Of a stretch of DNA of 64,000 bases, positions 32,348-43,959 are shown piece after piece (position 1 is the first letter of the stretch; each line of letters opens with the position of its first letter). Source of the DNA: Micromussa lordhowensis (Eukaryota; Cnidaria; Anthozoa; Scleractinia; Lobophylliidae); assembly GCA_964020085.1 (NCBI GenBank), contig OZ026599.1, positions 32,167,229 through 32,231,228 on the forward strand, given 5' to 3'. A program made the position numbers and the translations under genes. The notes below the pieces were generated by a model, which saw only the letters and a list, made by a program, of their open reading frames with translations, had not been told where the DNA came from and searched no databases.

Positions 32348-35300
32348 ATGAGGATGATTTCAAGAAAGGCGGTCCACTTGATAGCATTTTTCGCAGTCTT
32401 CTTCTCTAGTGTGGCTGCTAAAACTGACGCAGGTAAAAGCTAGAAACTGAATTGCGTTGTTGTTGTCATGCGCGGTTGAACACGTACTAAGGCAGTAGTT
32501 ACTTTTGAACACAGAACGTTAATTTCAATTTTGTGTGCAGGAGATTCACTGCATTGGCGTCCTCTCCCTAAAATGATAACTTCGATCGGGTGTGATCGGC
32601 GTAAGGGGTATAGCGGTTTTGTGAACTAGCAGCCGAGAGTCTGAGAGGTGTTTATTTATTCATTTATATACTTTTTTGCCTAACTGACTGGCTGACCAAC
32701 GGACCAATTAAATTAACCTGAGCTAACTGATGGTCTGATTATTACGACCGACTTATTGACTAACCCGAATCATTTATGTTTCACTTTTAGATCAGTTTGC
32801 TGTTATTTGCATTGCTAGTCATGCAATATCCACTTGTTTTGTTCAAAGGACTAGCTAGTGTCGACAATTTCTCTCGCCTCTATGCATAATTTCGTACATT
32901 TGAAAAAACAGAATTTCATGATACATATGTGATACTGTTTTTAACGAGCTTTCGATCACTGTTTATAATTTTTATCAAATAATTTATAACTTATAAGTTT
33001 CAAGACTTTCGAAAGTTCACAACTTGAAATTTTCCAACCGGAACAAACAATGAGATAATGCTTCAAGATAGTTCTGGTTGATACAAGAGGTACTTTTGGT
33101 TACTAACGTTGCCTAGAAACGGAAACAACAAAAACTAAAAATATATTTGCATTGATGTACCTCCAGTTTGAAGGGAGGAATACATTTGCTGTCGGATAAT
33201 TTAAGTCGTTTGTCAGAGAAATATGGTTCTGATGAGCTGGGTGTAGTCGTACGCGTCGCCTCCGGTTGGTTTTGAGTCTTTAAAACCTTTAGTCAGTCCC
33301 ACTACTGTAAGAAACTATGAATGATACTTATCTAGGGCTCTAACGGTAGCGGTAGTAGTCTGTTCCAGGCTCTTCGCGGTTGGTAAGTGGGGACGATCGA
33401 AAAAGCGCACGAGAAACGAGCGGGATCTGAGAGAGAAGAGAAGCTGTGTGCTCTCCAAGCTTCTTCTTGAAAATCGCATGCACGTTTTTCTTCTTCCTTC
33501 TTCTTCGTTTCACCTAACCCTTAAAACGTCCTAATTTCGAAGTTCATATTACCGACATAGACGACATAAGCTAGCGATTGTCTCGTTATGTCATTTACAG
33601 TGTCGTCATGTCGCTAGCACGGTGAACCAGATCAAAGAGAGCACCCACGTTTGTTCACAATTAATTACTGCTTTAATTAGTACGGGTGATGACAAGGCCT
33701 TCTAAAACCACAGGTCTCGCAAAATTTTCTCCGAAATTCACGGATCTGATTGATGTCGCAGTGATTTAAAAAAAAAACAATATGATGTCTCGGTCTAAAA
33801 CAAATTTAAAGAGAAACGTTGAATGTCTCGGACTCGTAAAGAGAAAAACGCTAGTCGCCTTCTCGCAGACTATTCGCGTCTACCATTCACCGCCCTTAGA
33901 TGTTGAACTTTCAATATTTAGTAGGCCAAGTCAGAGGCCAAGTCTTGAATTTCCAAATCTTGAATTTCAAAAACGTGACTTTCCAAATCTTGAATTTCAC
34001 AAACGTGAATTTCCAAATCTTGAATTTCACAAGCGTGAATTTCCAAATCTTGATCCAAATCTTGAATTTCACAAACGTGAATTTTCAAATTTTGAATTTC
34101 CCAAACGTGAATTTTCAAATCTTGAATTTCCCAAACGTGAATTTTCAAATCTTGAATTTCCAAATCTTGAATTTTTAATACTTGGGAAGCAAAATCTCGA
34201 ATTCCAATGTATTCGATTAACCTTAACCATCCTTGTTCCTTTATGGTTTATTATTATCCCTTTAGTGTTTTTCTACAGTATTATTTTCAGGTTTCCTTGA
34301 ATTTACATGTAAAGGTAATTTTGTCGATGGTAGAAATAACTCAACATACCGTGACGTAGCCCCTTTAATACATGTAGTTGTCACAATTTGTTTTGGTTTC
34401 ACTTCTGATTGGATGAAAAAAAGGCGCGAGTTTTTTAAGGCAATCGTTCAGCTTACCAATGCAAAACCAATCACCTTTCGACACTGAAGTGAAAGCCGCT
34501 CTATACTGGGTAATCCAGTCTTTTAAATTCTACTTGAGTCAAGGTTATAACGTATCATTGAAACGTGCTTTAAAACATCTGTTCTCCTCAGTTACTTACT
34601 GTTGTTATGCATTTTTTCTTTCGTAGAAAAAGATAGAGAATTGGTGATCATCTTGACAGCTATTTGCATTGCTCTGCTTGTTATCACGTTGCTAATACTT
34701 ATCATTGGCTGTTGCTGTTTCTCCAAAATGTAAGCTCCTAATTTAATCACGCAATACTGCTGAGTGCTGAGTCTAGCGTAGGTCGTGTGTATGGGGGGAG
34801 GGGGTGGGGGGGAGGTCCTGAGTATTCCAGATTCTTTTCAATTTTGGCCAAATTATCCCGTATCCCTTATTTAATCTTTCAAAAATTAACGGCTTCCCTA
34901 TTCGAACCGTACCCCAGGATATGAGTCTGTTCTAAGGGTCCCATTAGTTTTTAATTACTAAATAGTTTTTTGTCAATACCTGCGATCAGACATTCTTATT
35001 TTTCGTGGCTGTTGAAGCGAGCTATTGAACGGCCGATCACAGGTTGGTATCGAAGGAGCGCCTAGTTCAACTATCAAAGTCGACAAAGCTGCGAGATTTA
35101 GCAGTCCTCTTAGACTAATTGTCTTGTCATATCAAAAATGCACTAAATAAATTAAAACATGGTAGTGTACCTCCCTTGACTCTCCTTATTCGCCCCCCCC
35201 CCCCCCCAGAAAAGGTCGACGTCTGGTGCGAGGTTTGGAATCGAGAATTGTCTCGAGGATAGCAATCCCAGATCAACAGACCCTGAAATTTCTCGGTTCC

Positions 35301-35839
35301 AGATAGGTAATCTTGTTCTCAATAAGGTCATTCCCCAGTTTTGCATTGCGCATCCCTACTCGTCCCTACTGCGCATATTTTTACGCGTGATTAGCGCGCG
35401 CGCATTAAAAAATGGCGGCTTTTTCTTTGCGGCTGGATCTCGCCAAATAGGTAAATCGTCATTTTCTCGAAAATGCGCGTGGTGACCTATCATTTTTTCT
35501 GTTGTATTGAATTGAGTAGAGAAATTCTCTATGTAAAAAAATATGGGCCAATTCTCAGTGTTGAGCAAGAAGCAATCGTCGGAAACGCGTACGTGAATAT
35601 TGCAAGCAATCATGGTAATATTATAAGGATTTATATGGTATAAACAACGTGCTGTTGCTCCTAAATGAACCTGGGGACCCCTCATTTTTATTTCCAAATT
35701 TAAGTTCCTACAATATAAACAATCAATAGGCAAAGTTTGACAAAAATCCCAGTGTAGGTTCTATTTCAGTGGAATGACCTTAAGTGGTGTTATTAAAAAG
35801 TTTTTGCATTTCTTCGCTAGGATGAAGCACAGGAGATGA
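32348..35839 (+). CDS. Small signal-peptide plus single-TM protein, paralogue 2 (68 aa, 3 exons)
   Basis: Exons 32348-32432, 34627-34729 and 35821-35839; GT-AG introns, phases identical to paralogue 1, 69 codons with the stop. The signal peptide contains [15 protein letters not shown], then comes the tiny ectodomain KTDAEKDRE, one helix ([16 protein letters not shown] onward), the membrane-edge cysteines GCCCFSK and a short basic end MMKHRR. Against paralogue 1, the SSVAAKT and DRELVIIL blocks are identical, while hydrophobic positions vary conservatively, as expected under selection for a membrane helix. A TIR element (35324-35781) lies 39 bp before exon 3, so the different C-terminus may reflect its insertion. 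The family is unknown; exon 3 is the least certain part. Confidence 0.68.
33943..34178. repeat. 30-bp minisatellite that keeps a reading frame open
   Basis: About seven units of TGAATTTCACAAACGTGAATTTCCAAATCT with small variants and one partial duplication. Because the unit is a multiple of three, a plus-strand frame stays open and repeats [10 protein letters not shown], so the 172-codon frame at 33782-34300 is probably an artefact. It lies in intron 1 of the second micro-membrane-protein gene. Confidence 0.8.
34228..34340 (+). repeat. Dispersed repeat, copy 2 (matches 998-1110)
   Basis: Shares CATCCTTGTTCCTTTATGGT, TTTCAGG.TTCCTT.AATTTA and AAAGGTAATTTTGT with 998-1110 in the same order and strand. 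It is non-coding in both places. Confidence 0.7.
35324..35781. mobile_element. 458-bp element with AAGGTCATTCC / GGAATGACCTT ends
   Basis: Perfect 11-bp terminal inverted repeats bound the segment. Inside are GCGCGCGCATTAAAAAATGG and long A/T-rich tracts. A 125-codon minus-strand frame inside has no recognisable motif and is taken as chance. It sits immediately upstream of exon 3 of the second micro-membrane-protein gene. Confidence 0.6.
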
Positions 35840-38123
35840 GGATTTAAAAGTCTTAGCAGCAAAGCAACCATTTCTTGAGAGGAAATCAACTCAACTATTC
35901 CGAGTTGATAATGCACTCTGTAATTAGTAAAACATGCACGACATTTTCACATAGCGCATACTTCATTTACAAGTGATGTATATAGACACATTTTTTATTT
36001 ATTAAAATATTTTCAGCTCCAACACTCAAAAAACTTGAGCGGATCAAGAGAAAGTGACGAAGTTGTTTACACGTAGAGAAAGACTGCTATCTAGTTCAAC
36101 CCCCTCCTCCCCCTCCCTCCTTACAAATACATGTGAAAACCCAGTTCCGGCCGCGACTATTTCCTTATCCTCCGTGTTTTTGCTCTTCGCTCGACGACTG
36201 AAATGTACGACTGGACTTGCGGAATGCTCGTTTAAGGCAGTGAAAGAATAAAAAATAACTTGGAATAGATAATAAATACAAAGGACACAGAGTTTAAAAT
36301 TATAGTCATCTTTATTCATAAAATTCAAAATCTCTATAAAAACCCCTTCTACAAAATCACCGCGTATCGAAAGAGTATCGAAAACCATGTTACACAACTT
36401 CGCGACTAAATGGGACAACTTCTAAGGTTTCACACCAACTCCACTCGTAAACCGTAATAAAAACGAAATCTGAAACGATGTATTCCTTAACAAAACTTCT
36501 GACAACAGTAACGCAGTCTCCAGATGATAAATCTTAAATCCTAAACACACACTAAAACATCCCTAAACCTACAAGGGATCCCATTTAGTCGCGAACATAA
36601 TATAAACTGCTCTCTGTATAAATTAATTAAAACAACAACAAAATTGCTCTCTTTCATATCACCTCATCAAACGCAAGGTATAGTTTTTAACTCTTTCAGT
36701 TTTCTTATTTTCTTATTTTTTTTTTTAAAGTTATTGTCTAACAATTTTTTGTTTGTTTTTCTTGGTTTCTGTTTTTTCTCAACTCAGTCTGGTGACAAAA
36801 ATGGGTTAAATATTTTTGTTCGTTAATAAATAAGGCTACATATGACAATTATTATTTTAAATGTTATTGTTCTCTATCAAATGTAATATTTGAAAAAAGG
36901 TATTTTTATGAAGGCATGTCTGCAGCGTTTACGGAGCTCGTCGGGTTAAACTCGTTATCAGTGAATATCCGAAGATAACCAACACGCTCTCGGAAACCAG
37001 GCGAACATTTCCGATTGCAACACGAAGACAGGTGTAACTCACTTATGTTTTTCAGTCATACTAAGAAATACGTGAGTCTTCCTCTTCAGGGGGTCTATAA
37101 ATAACTTTTTAAAAATAGGAAAAAGTCTATGTTGAGAATCTACAGGAAGGAAGTTCAACATGAACTGTTTGGGAAGTTTATCACATTCAGATACTCTAGA
37201 ATTCAACGGAAATAGTAACTGGTTAACGAGATAGGCGACTGTTTAAATAAAATAGCTATGACTGGTAAATGAAATAAAAAGGAACTGAACACAGTTTAGT
37301 GGACGATCAGTAAGTTACAGGTAGTCTATTCCAGGAGCGCAAAGTAGTATGGGTAACAAACACAAGCAAAATCTGTGAAAGGTCGACATGTTGCGGTTCG
37401 ACAGAATATCTCTTCTTTTCATGTTTAAATGTCTGAATGAGTTTTAGTTGGTGAGTAATAACTGGCCATTTTAACTGCTAGCTGGGAAATGACGCGCTGT
37501 TTTTTAAACGGTAACCGAGATCTGCAGAATTTACTGATATCTGAGAACAGCGATGAAATCTTAATTGATGGCTACAAAATCATCTTCAAGTCAACTGATA
37601 ATTCTGCATCCAGCAAGCTTCCGTTAAATCTATTATCCCTGGAACAGACTACTAGTAACGCTGCAGTTTCTTTTGATTGAATAACGGAGAACATCAAAAA
37701 CACTCTTAATTTTAGCAAGTGAATTTTTTGTCATTTCGTTGTCTCTTTTGATGTTTTTTTTTGGGTTCAATGGTTAACGTCAGTGCTTATTTACGACAAT
37801 CAGTAATATATAAATAGAATGCACTGACGTGATTCCATAAAATAGCAATGTTTCATTGTCTCTTTTGAAATCTCGGTAACGCTTGTAAAAGGGCGCGTCC
37901 ATGACGTTGCGTGACTCGACGGCCGTGACCCAAAGATATGCTTGCGCCATACGGGTGTCTATAATAATGCGCTAATATGTGATGAACGAAGAACTCGTGG
38001 AGCTCTTCGAGTAGGATGGAACACGCAGGCTATAAAACAACTGCTTTTTGAAGATTGAGATGCATTGGCGAGAGGTAATGTTCTGTGATGCTGTTACAAG
38101 TCGGGTGGTATTTCGTCTCTCAA
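35840..38123. other. Intergenic stretch between converging genes
   Basis: It contains the 3' end of the plus-strand micro-membrane-protein gene (AATAAA signals near 36248 and 36270) and the 3' UTR of the minus-strand SLC16-like gene. A short frame at 37489-37680 has no recognisable similarity. No further gene is seen. Confidence 0.5.
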
Positions 38124-41100
38124 TCATACCTGCGACACTTTCTCCACAACGACAAGAACTTCTCTCGTCGGCTGCAAAGGCGAAAACGACAGCAAGCTTG
38201 CCATGCTAGCTCGCATGCTTGCCCTTTTCGGCAAGTCACAATACCGATCCAAGTACGATCGACTGGGGGCAAGGTGCATGTTGCTATTGAGTTTTTGACA
38301 CGAGCCAAGACTAGCTTTTGTGGACATTGTGGGGACGGAAGAATCGGGTGAACGAATACCATCCAGCAGGGGCTTTTCACCGCTACCTTCAAACTGTACA
38401 GTCTCCGCACGGCTACGCTCGTAGTTGTAGGTGTCCTTAGGCATGAGGACTGGCACGAGAAATAGCAGACACGTTGCAAGAGTTGAGCATGCGCCCGCGG
38501 CGTAGAAAGCAATTTGGTAAGAGTTGGAAAGATCGTAGATGACACCTGAGAAAGTCGAAAAGCAAAATGGTTTTTCACACTAATTTTTGTAAAAAAAAAT
38601 TATCTTAGAAATACAGGAAAACAAAATGTGCAGAGATCAGCATAAATGTTCTGATGAAATTAAGGTCAAACTGAAACGAAATGTAGAAAGAATGCACTCA
38701 AGTGAGTTGTCGGCTTCAGTTAACATTTAGAGGCCCCCAAACCTGAATGATATACGATGTAATACTGCCTCCCCACCTCCCTCTTCGTTGAAAAAAACGT
38801 TTCTGTCTCAGTGCGTAGCAAAGTACATGCACTAAGGTCAAAAGATGTTCTTACAGTGGAATCCCAATTTCTCTAAACCTCAACTTTTTGAACCTCCCGA
38901 TAACTTGAACCAAAAGTCGTTTCCCTTCCCCCATGTCGAGAGCTGTGATTTTACGACCGATTTCTCGAACTCCTAACCTGATTTTCAAACCAGTTTCCGT
39001 TTCACTTACAGGTTTGAAAAATCGCGGTTCCACTGTTTTTTGCTAAGGAAGGGCACCTTGTAACACACAATAAAGATATGAAGACATGATTGATCATAGA
39101 ATTTACACAACTTATTAAGCAGCTGTGAAACTAAAGCCTGAAAAAAAATTCAGGCTTGAACGGGATTCGAACCTGCGATACCGGTTGCGATACAGCTGTT
39201 TACGTTGTGTAAACAACTGCACTGAGCAATCATGTCTTCATATCTTTCCGCAGTTCAAATACAGGATATTTCATATATCCTACACACTAAAGATGTGGGC
39301 ATTACCTGCGAGAGGCGGTCCAGCGATAGAAGTTAAAGCCATAAAGAAGAACTGAACACCAATGCCCGCGGCCACCTTGTCAACACCAACGATGTCCGCG
39401 CACAAAACAGCCAACAGAACCACGAAACAACCATCAAACACACCGAAAACAACCATGTACACCACGAGGCCAGCGTAACTTTTCGTCAACGTGCTCAAAG
39501 TGTCCGCCACGCCGATGGCCAACATCGCTATCTGGAAGCAATAGAGTCGGTTCACTCTCGGGTGGTCACCGAGTTTGCCGAAGAAAAGCCGACCGAAAGT
39601 CGAGCCTACGGACATCATACCGATCAGCGTGGAAGACTGCGAGTTTGGTATGCCACACTCTTCGGCGTAAGCAGGCTATTGAAGAAAAGAGAGGAGAGAC
39701 TTTTGAGTAATTTCGAGGCACTTTTCCAAGCTAGGCAAGTTACATGCACATGTTGACACCCTCGGGTGTACAATTTATAAGCGCACAAGAGAACTTACCA
39801 AATGTACAAAAGGGACGAAATACCCCATCATAAAAGCGCTCAAAGAAAGACAATAAATCAAGAACGCTTTGTTCTTGAAAATGGTGAAGTCAAACATCGG
39901 CGGCTTCTTGCGTTTAGGTTCTTCCACCACTTTCTCCACTTCTTTGCCGGTTTGACTGGGCACTTTATACAGTAAGGACCCAATGGTGCACAAACTCAAT
40001 ATGCCTCCGAGCACCCTCGCCGCGTGGGCCCATCCTAGATAGTTCACTGCAAGTTGCATGAGGGGACCCATGGCAATGGTGCCTATGCCACTTCCGGCCG
40101 TCACGATACCGTTTGCAAGACCGATTCGCCTGGAGAAATAGAAACGGAAAAAAATATTCTTAATAAATTTTCAAACAAACTGACAAACTAGCAACAAGCA
40201 GTGAAACGAACGACACAGAATCACAAAGGCTTTCTCCACTCATCGCTTACCTTTCAAACCAATATGGCAGCGCTCGAAGGGTTGGCAAGTAACTCATGCT
40301 CGCCCCAACTCCCCACAGGACGCCAAACGTGATGTACAGGCGATGAATGTCTTTGACGAATGAGGACAACACAAATCCCAGCACTCCTAGCAAACCGCCA
40401 CAAAACGCCACTACCCGACAACCAACGCGTTCACATAATGCTGACGTCACTGGCGCAAAGAGGAACATCATCCCAAGGCCGATTGAAACAACCCAGCCTA
40501 AAAAAAAATTATAATAAAAGATAAATTAAGGATAAAAGATAAATAAAGGTAGACGTTATTCTCGTGTGGAATGTCAAATCCAGCGCAATTGGAAATTGAA
40601 CTTGATACAGAACTTCCTCGAACGTGACCTTATTATTTCATCAATGTATATTTTTAAAATTATTGATACTTAAAATTTGGCAGTCATTTGCCCGCAAGGA
40701 AATAGAGTCCAAGTTCAATCGATTATAATCCGGAAAGCTGATCTACTAAGATCAAAGAGCGAGATTGCCCTACAGCTCGATTTAACGTCCCACTCACGAA
40801 TTGTGAACGTCTTTTTTAACCTTTTCAGAATTGTGCAAACATGTTTAAACCGAAAAACAACTTATCCAAATGCAAATTTAGGATCTAGGACAGTAAAAAT
40901 CAAGTTTGAACTTGTTCTGTTGCCCAGGGAAGCGCTGTTTGCAAATAAATTCTGGTTAGTATCCCTGGAAACCTGTGATGTCTCCAAACATCTTAAGTCA
41001 ACTTTTCAGCATTGAATCAAAACAAAACACGGAAACTTTTTTAGAGAGACAACGAATTACGTGGGCCAAATAGACAACGGACTGGATTCGTTTAAAGCAG

Positions 41101-43774
41101 TCCGGAAAGCTCAACTACTGGGGTGGTTTGCCTTAGCAGATGCCGATGTTTACGATTTATAGGCATTTCCTTCTGTAGGGGGCATTTCAGCTTTGCACTG
41201 GTTACGCAACGTCTCTCTAAACAAACAATATCTACCCACATTTAAGTTTATTCACAATTATTTATTTCCATGTTGCGGTTTGTTGGTGTTAACACAGGCT
41301 GTGATTGAATGCCGATTGTGTGCAGCTCGCAATGAGACTCACATCTATGCGCTCCCTCATCCATCCAAATGATAACATCCTTCCATATTACCACCCAAGA
41401 TTGGATTTTGCTTCTCCGTCTCGCCTTTCTTACGGTTGTGACACACGTGTTTCATTTTCTTCTCTGGCAGACTTGATTTGAGCTGATGCGGTACGACAAC
41501 AGATGTACAATGAATAGACTTTTCATGTTTGTCAATCGCGCGAGTTCTCGCGAGTGCGACTCGATATAATTCTCAATTGAGCAAACATACGAACATGTCA
41601 CATGCGAGCAATGAGTACGCAGTTTTAAATATGTTTAAGGTCTACATTATTTGACCGCTTACACAAAAAAATTACCGTAGTTATAGACCATTTTAATACG
41701 CCTATGAACTAAGATGGGATTGAAATGATTGATCGATGGATTGATTGACAAGAGCCTCTTTGCAAGAAGCTAAATACAAGTATTACATGATGTACGTGAG
41801 GACTCCAGCAGGCTGCGAGAAATAACTGAATCTTTGTTCCGTCGATGCAACAAATACATGCTTACAAATTGAAAGCACCGTTTAATTGGAAAAAGTTCTG
41901 AACAAAACAAATCTTTATTGAATATCTAATTAAAAGAAAAATCGTACTGGAGGCATCGCATTTGGTTGGAAAGTGAACCTTCGCTTCCGAAGAAGCAACG
42001 CGAAGCTAAAAAATTTCCGTGCACATTTTTCGAAATCCAGATTAACTGGATTTTTCGCGATTGTAAACTTCTTAACTAGGTTCATAAGAAAAACACGATT
42101 GAAAACACAGAGGCTTTCATTAGCTAAAGTGTCGCTAATCTGTCAGTGATTTGCATGTCAAAGCGTCCAAGAGTTGTTTTTGTGGCATGCAAATGAATTG
42201 TGCTGACATCTAGGCGATACCAGGGTCCCAAAACATACCGAAATTCAAACGTTTATTGTGAAACTACGCTCACAAAACGTTTCTTTGCAAAGGAGGTCTA
42301 TTTCCTGCTTTTGAAATAAGCCATTGTTGCTGTCCACCATGCAACGAGACACAAGGCTTAGGTCGGAGTTAGGAGTTGTTTACCTTAAGTGCAATATGCA
42401 AAATTATTTTCTCCAAAGCGAAGGTCAGCCATGGTAGAAACAGTATTGTTACCTCTGACAGAAAAAAAAAGCAGTCGATCGATATTTGCAAACGGACTTG
42501 TTTTGTTTTTATGTTTTGCGGATACTGAGGTGGCATTCTTTTCCGAAGTAAAAAGTAGTTATAAGTTTGCGGGAAACGCAACAGCATGCAGCAAGCACAA
42601 ATTGTACAAAGATGGTTAATTTATGGTGTTGAATGTACAGAAAAGCATGTGTGCGTTATAGGTGTCAGCGGGGAACGGAAATGAATGTCGCAAGACCGAC
42701 AAAGGGGGCGTTCATACGCGAGGAAAACTGCAAACTAACCCACTGCACACAACCGAACGATTGCGAGGTAACTTGTCCTTCGACTTGACGGAAGAAAGAA
42801 AAAATTTCGAGTTCTTTATAAGGCCTGGCCAAAGATTGCAAATTAGCATACGCTTGCCTTGGCATTGAAATCTCACTTCCGGCGCAATGATATGTCACAT
42901 TGAAATTCTGTAACGAACGCGACGTTTTCCAGTTCATCTGTTTTTCGCATCCAACCCGTTGTAGATTGATCATACGAAAGCAAAATTACTTGAAATTTAC
43001 TTCCACTGTAGTTAAGTTTAAACAAAGTTCCATACATGTCGGAAATCAATTTTAATTTCGCTCACGAAACGAACCCGATCACAATGATTATACAGAATAT
43101 TCGGCGCTTTCTCGCAAGTTCAAAACCACAGATTGTCCAACTTTCCCGAGATAACCTGTTGAAGTCTAAATACATTACTTTGGCGTTGTTGATTTAGAAC
43201 GTCGAATTTATTGGTTGGTTCCGCACATCCGGTGATTCTGCGGTAGGATCCAAATTTTTTCTTCATGCCGCTCGCGACTTGAGAACTTCTGACGACCGCT
43301 CAAGCATGAATTCGAACTATTGAAATCTAAAAGATATGGGAATCAGCACTCGCGCTGTTTACATAGATATAACTTTACATCAAGGAATGGATCGTAAAAA
43401 AGTTTTCCATTGGATGTTTGGTAAATAAAGCGAAAAGCGAACGGCAGGATTCAAACGCGCAGAGTTGACATTTCGAACGGAACAACGCTCTTGAAATCAT
43501 GTTCAATAAGATAAGAGACTTCGCGATAGCTTTCTAGACTATACATAACAAGAAATTCAATCTACAAACTTGTTTCTCCTTTGCTTTGCTTGAATTCCTC
43601 CAACAGCGCCTTGTAGATAATGCCGGTGTTGTTCTGTATCCCGAGCACGACAAATTGAGCGATGAAACCGGCGAGGCAAACTAGCCAGCCCCATCCACCG
43701 TCCGGTACGGAGCGGACATGAATTTCCACCTGAATTTTCTCAATTTCTTTGCTTTCTTTAGTGTCCTTTCCCAT
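38124..43774 (-). CDS. SLC16 family monocarboxylate-transporter-like protein (524 aa, 5 exons)
   Basis: Members of this major-facilitator family carry lactate, pyruvate or related monocarboxylates (or aromatic amino acids, thyroid hormone and so on, by subfamily) across the plasma membrane with 12 helices. Exons: 43570-43774, 40251-40497, 39799-40129, 39306-39675, 38124-38545; phases 1, 2, 0, 1; 525 codons with the stop. The family signature before helix 1 is intact (PDGGWGWLVCLAGF). The helix 4-5 signature follows (YWFERRIGLANGIVTAGSGIG), then a charged cytosolic loop (EEPKRKKPPMFDFTIF), and a second half with VGSTFGRLFFGKLGD, as in SLC16 repeats. The C-terminal tail, about 100 residues, is polar and Ser-rich. 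An in-frame ATG exists 35 codons upstream (43877-43879); the later one fits the short N-termini of the family better. Sequence alone does not fix substrate or subfamily. Confidence 0.93.
38854..39035. mobile_element. pogo/Tigger-like MITE
   Basis: The ends CAGTGGAATCCCAATTTCTC and the complement of AAAAATCGCGGTTCCACTG form terminal inverted repeats. Internal GATTTCTCGAACTCC-like and TTTTTGAACCTCCCGATAAC segments are typical of this non-autonomous class. It lies in the last intron of the SLC16-like gene. Confidence 0.7.
39060..39262 (-). mobile_element. tRNA-like SINE or fold-back composite
   Basis: On the minus strand GGTTCGAATCCCGTTCAAGCC is a good B-box. Around it, CATGATTGATCATAGAATTTACACAAC and GTTGTGTAAAC..GCAATCATGTCTTCATATCTTT form long imperfect inverted flanks. 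It abuts the SLC16 exon 39306-39675. Confidence 0.5.
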
Positions 43775-43959
43775 GATTGCAATTCTTCGGGTAAATTCTT
43801 CAAACGAGAGCTGTGAGACCTGAAAATGTGATGTTTTATAAAGCTCTCTCTCCACAAGCTCCACTCTCCAAGCGAGCAAATATCAGGTGAGGGAAAAAAT
43901 TTTTTTGCTGAGCTTCAGATAACACATGACGTCATGGACACCCGGAGGTCAAACACGCC

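Noticed and set aside
35356..35733. 125-codon minus-strand open frame
   Set aside because: It lies wholly inside a TIR element and has no recognisable motif.
36044..36418. 124-codon minus-strand frame and its plus-strand shadow
   Set aside because: No similarity or splice support; it lies in the probable 3' region of the second micro-membrane-protein gene.
43775..43879. Upstream ATG of the SLC16-like gene at 43877-43879
   Set aside because: It would add 35 residues without SLC16 character; the later ATG gives the usual short N-terminus. Not excluded.
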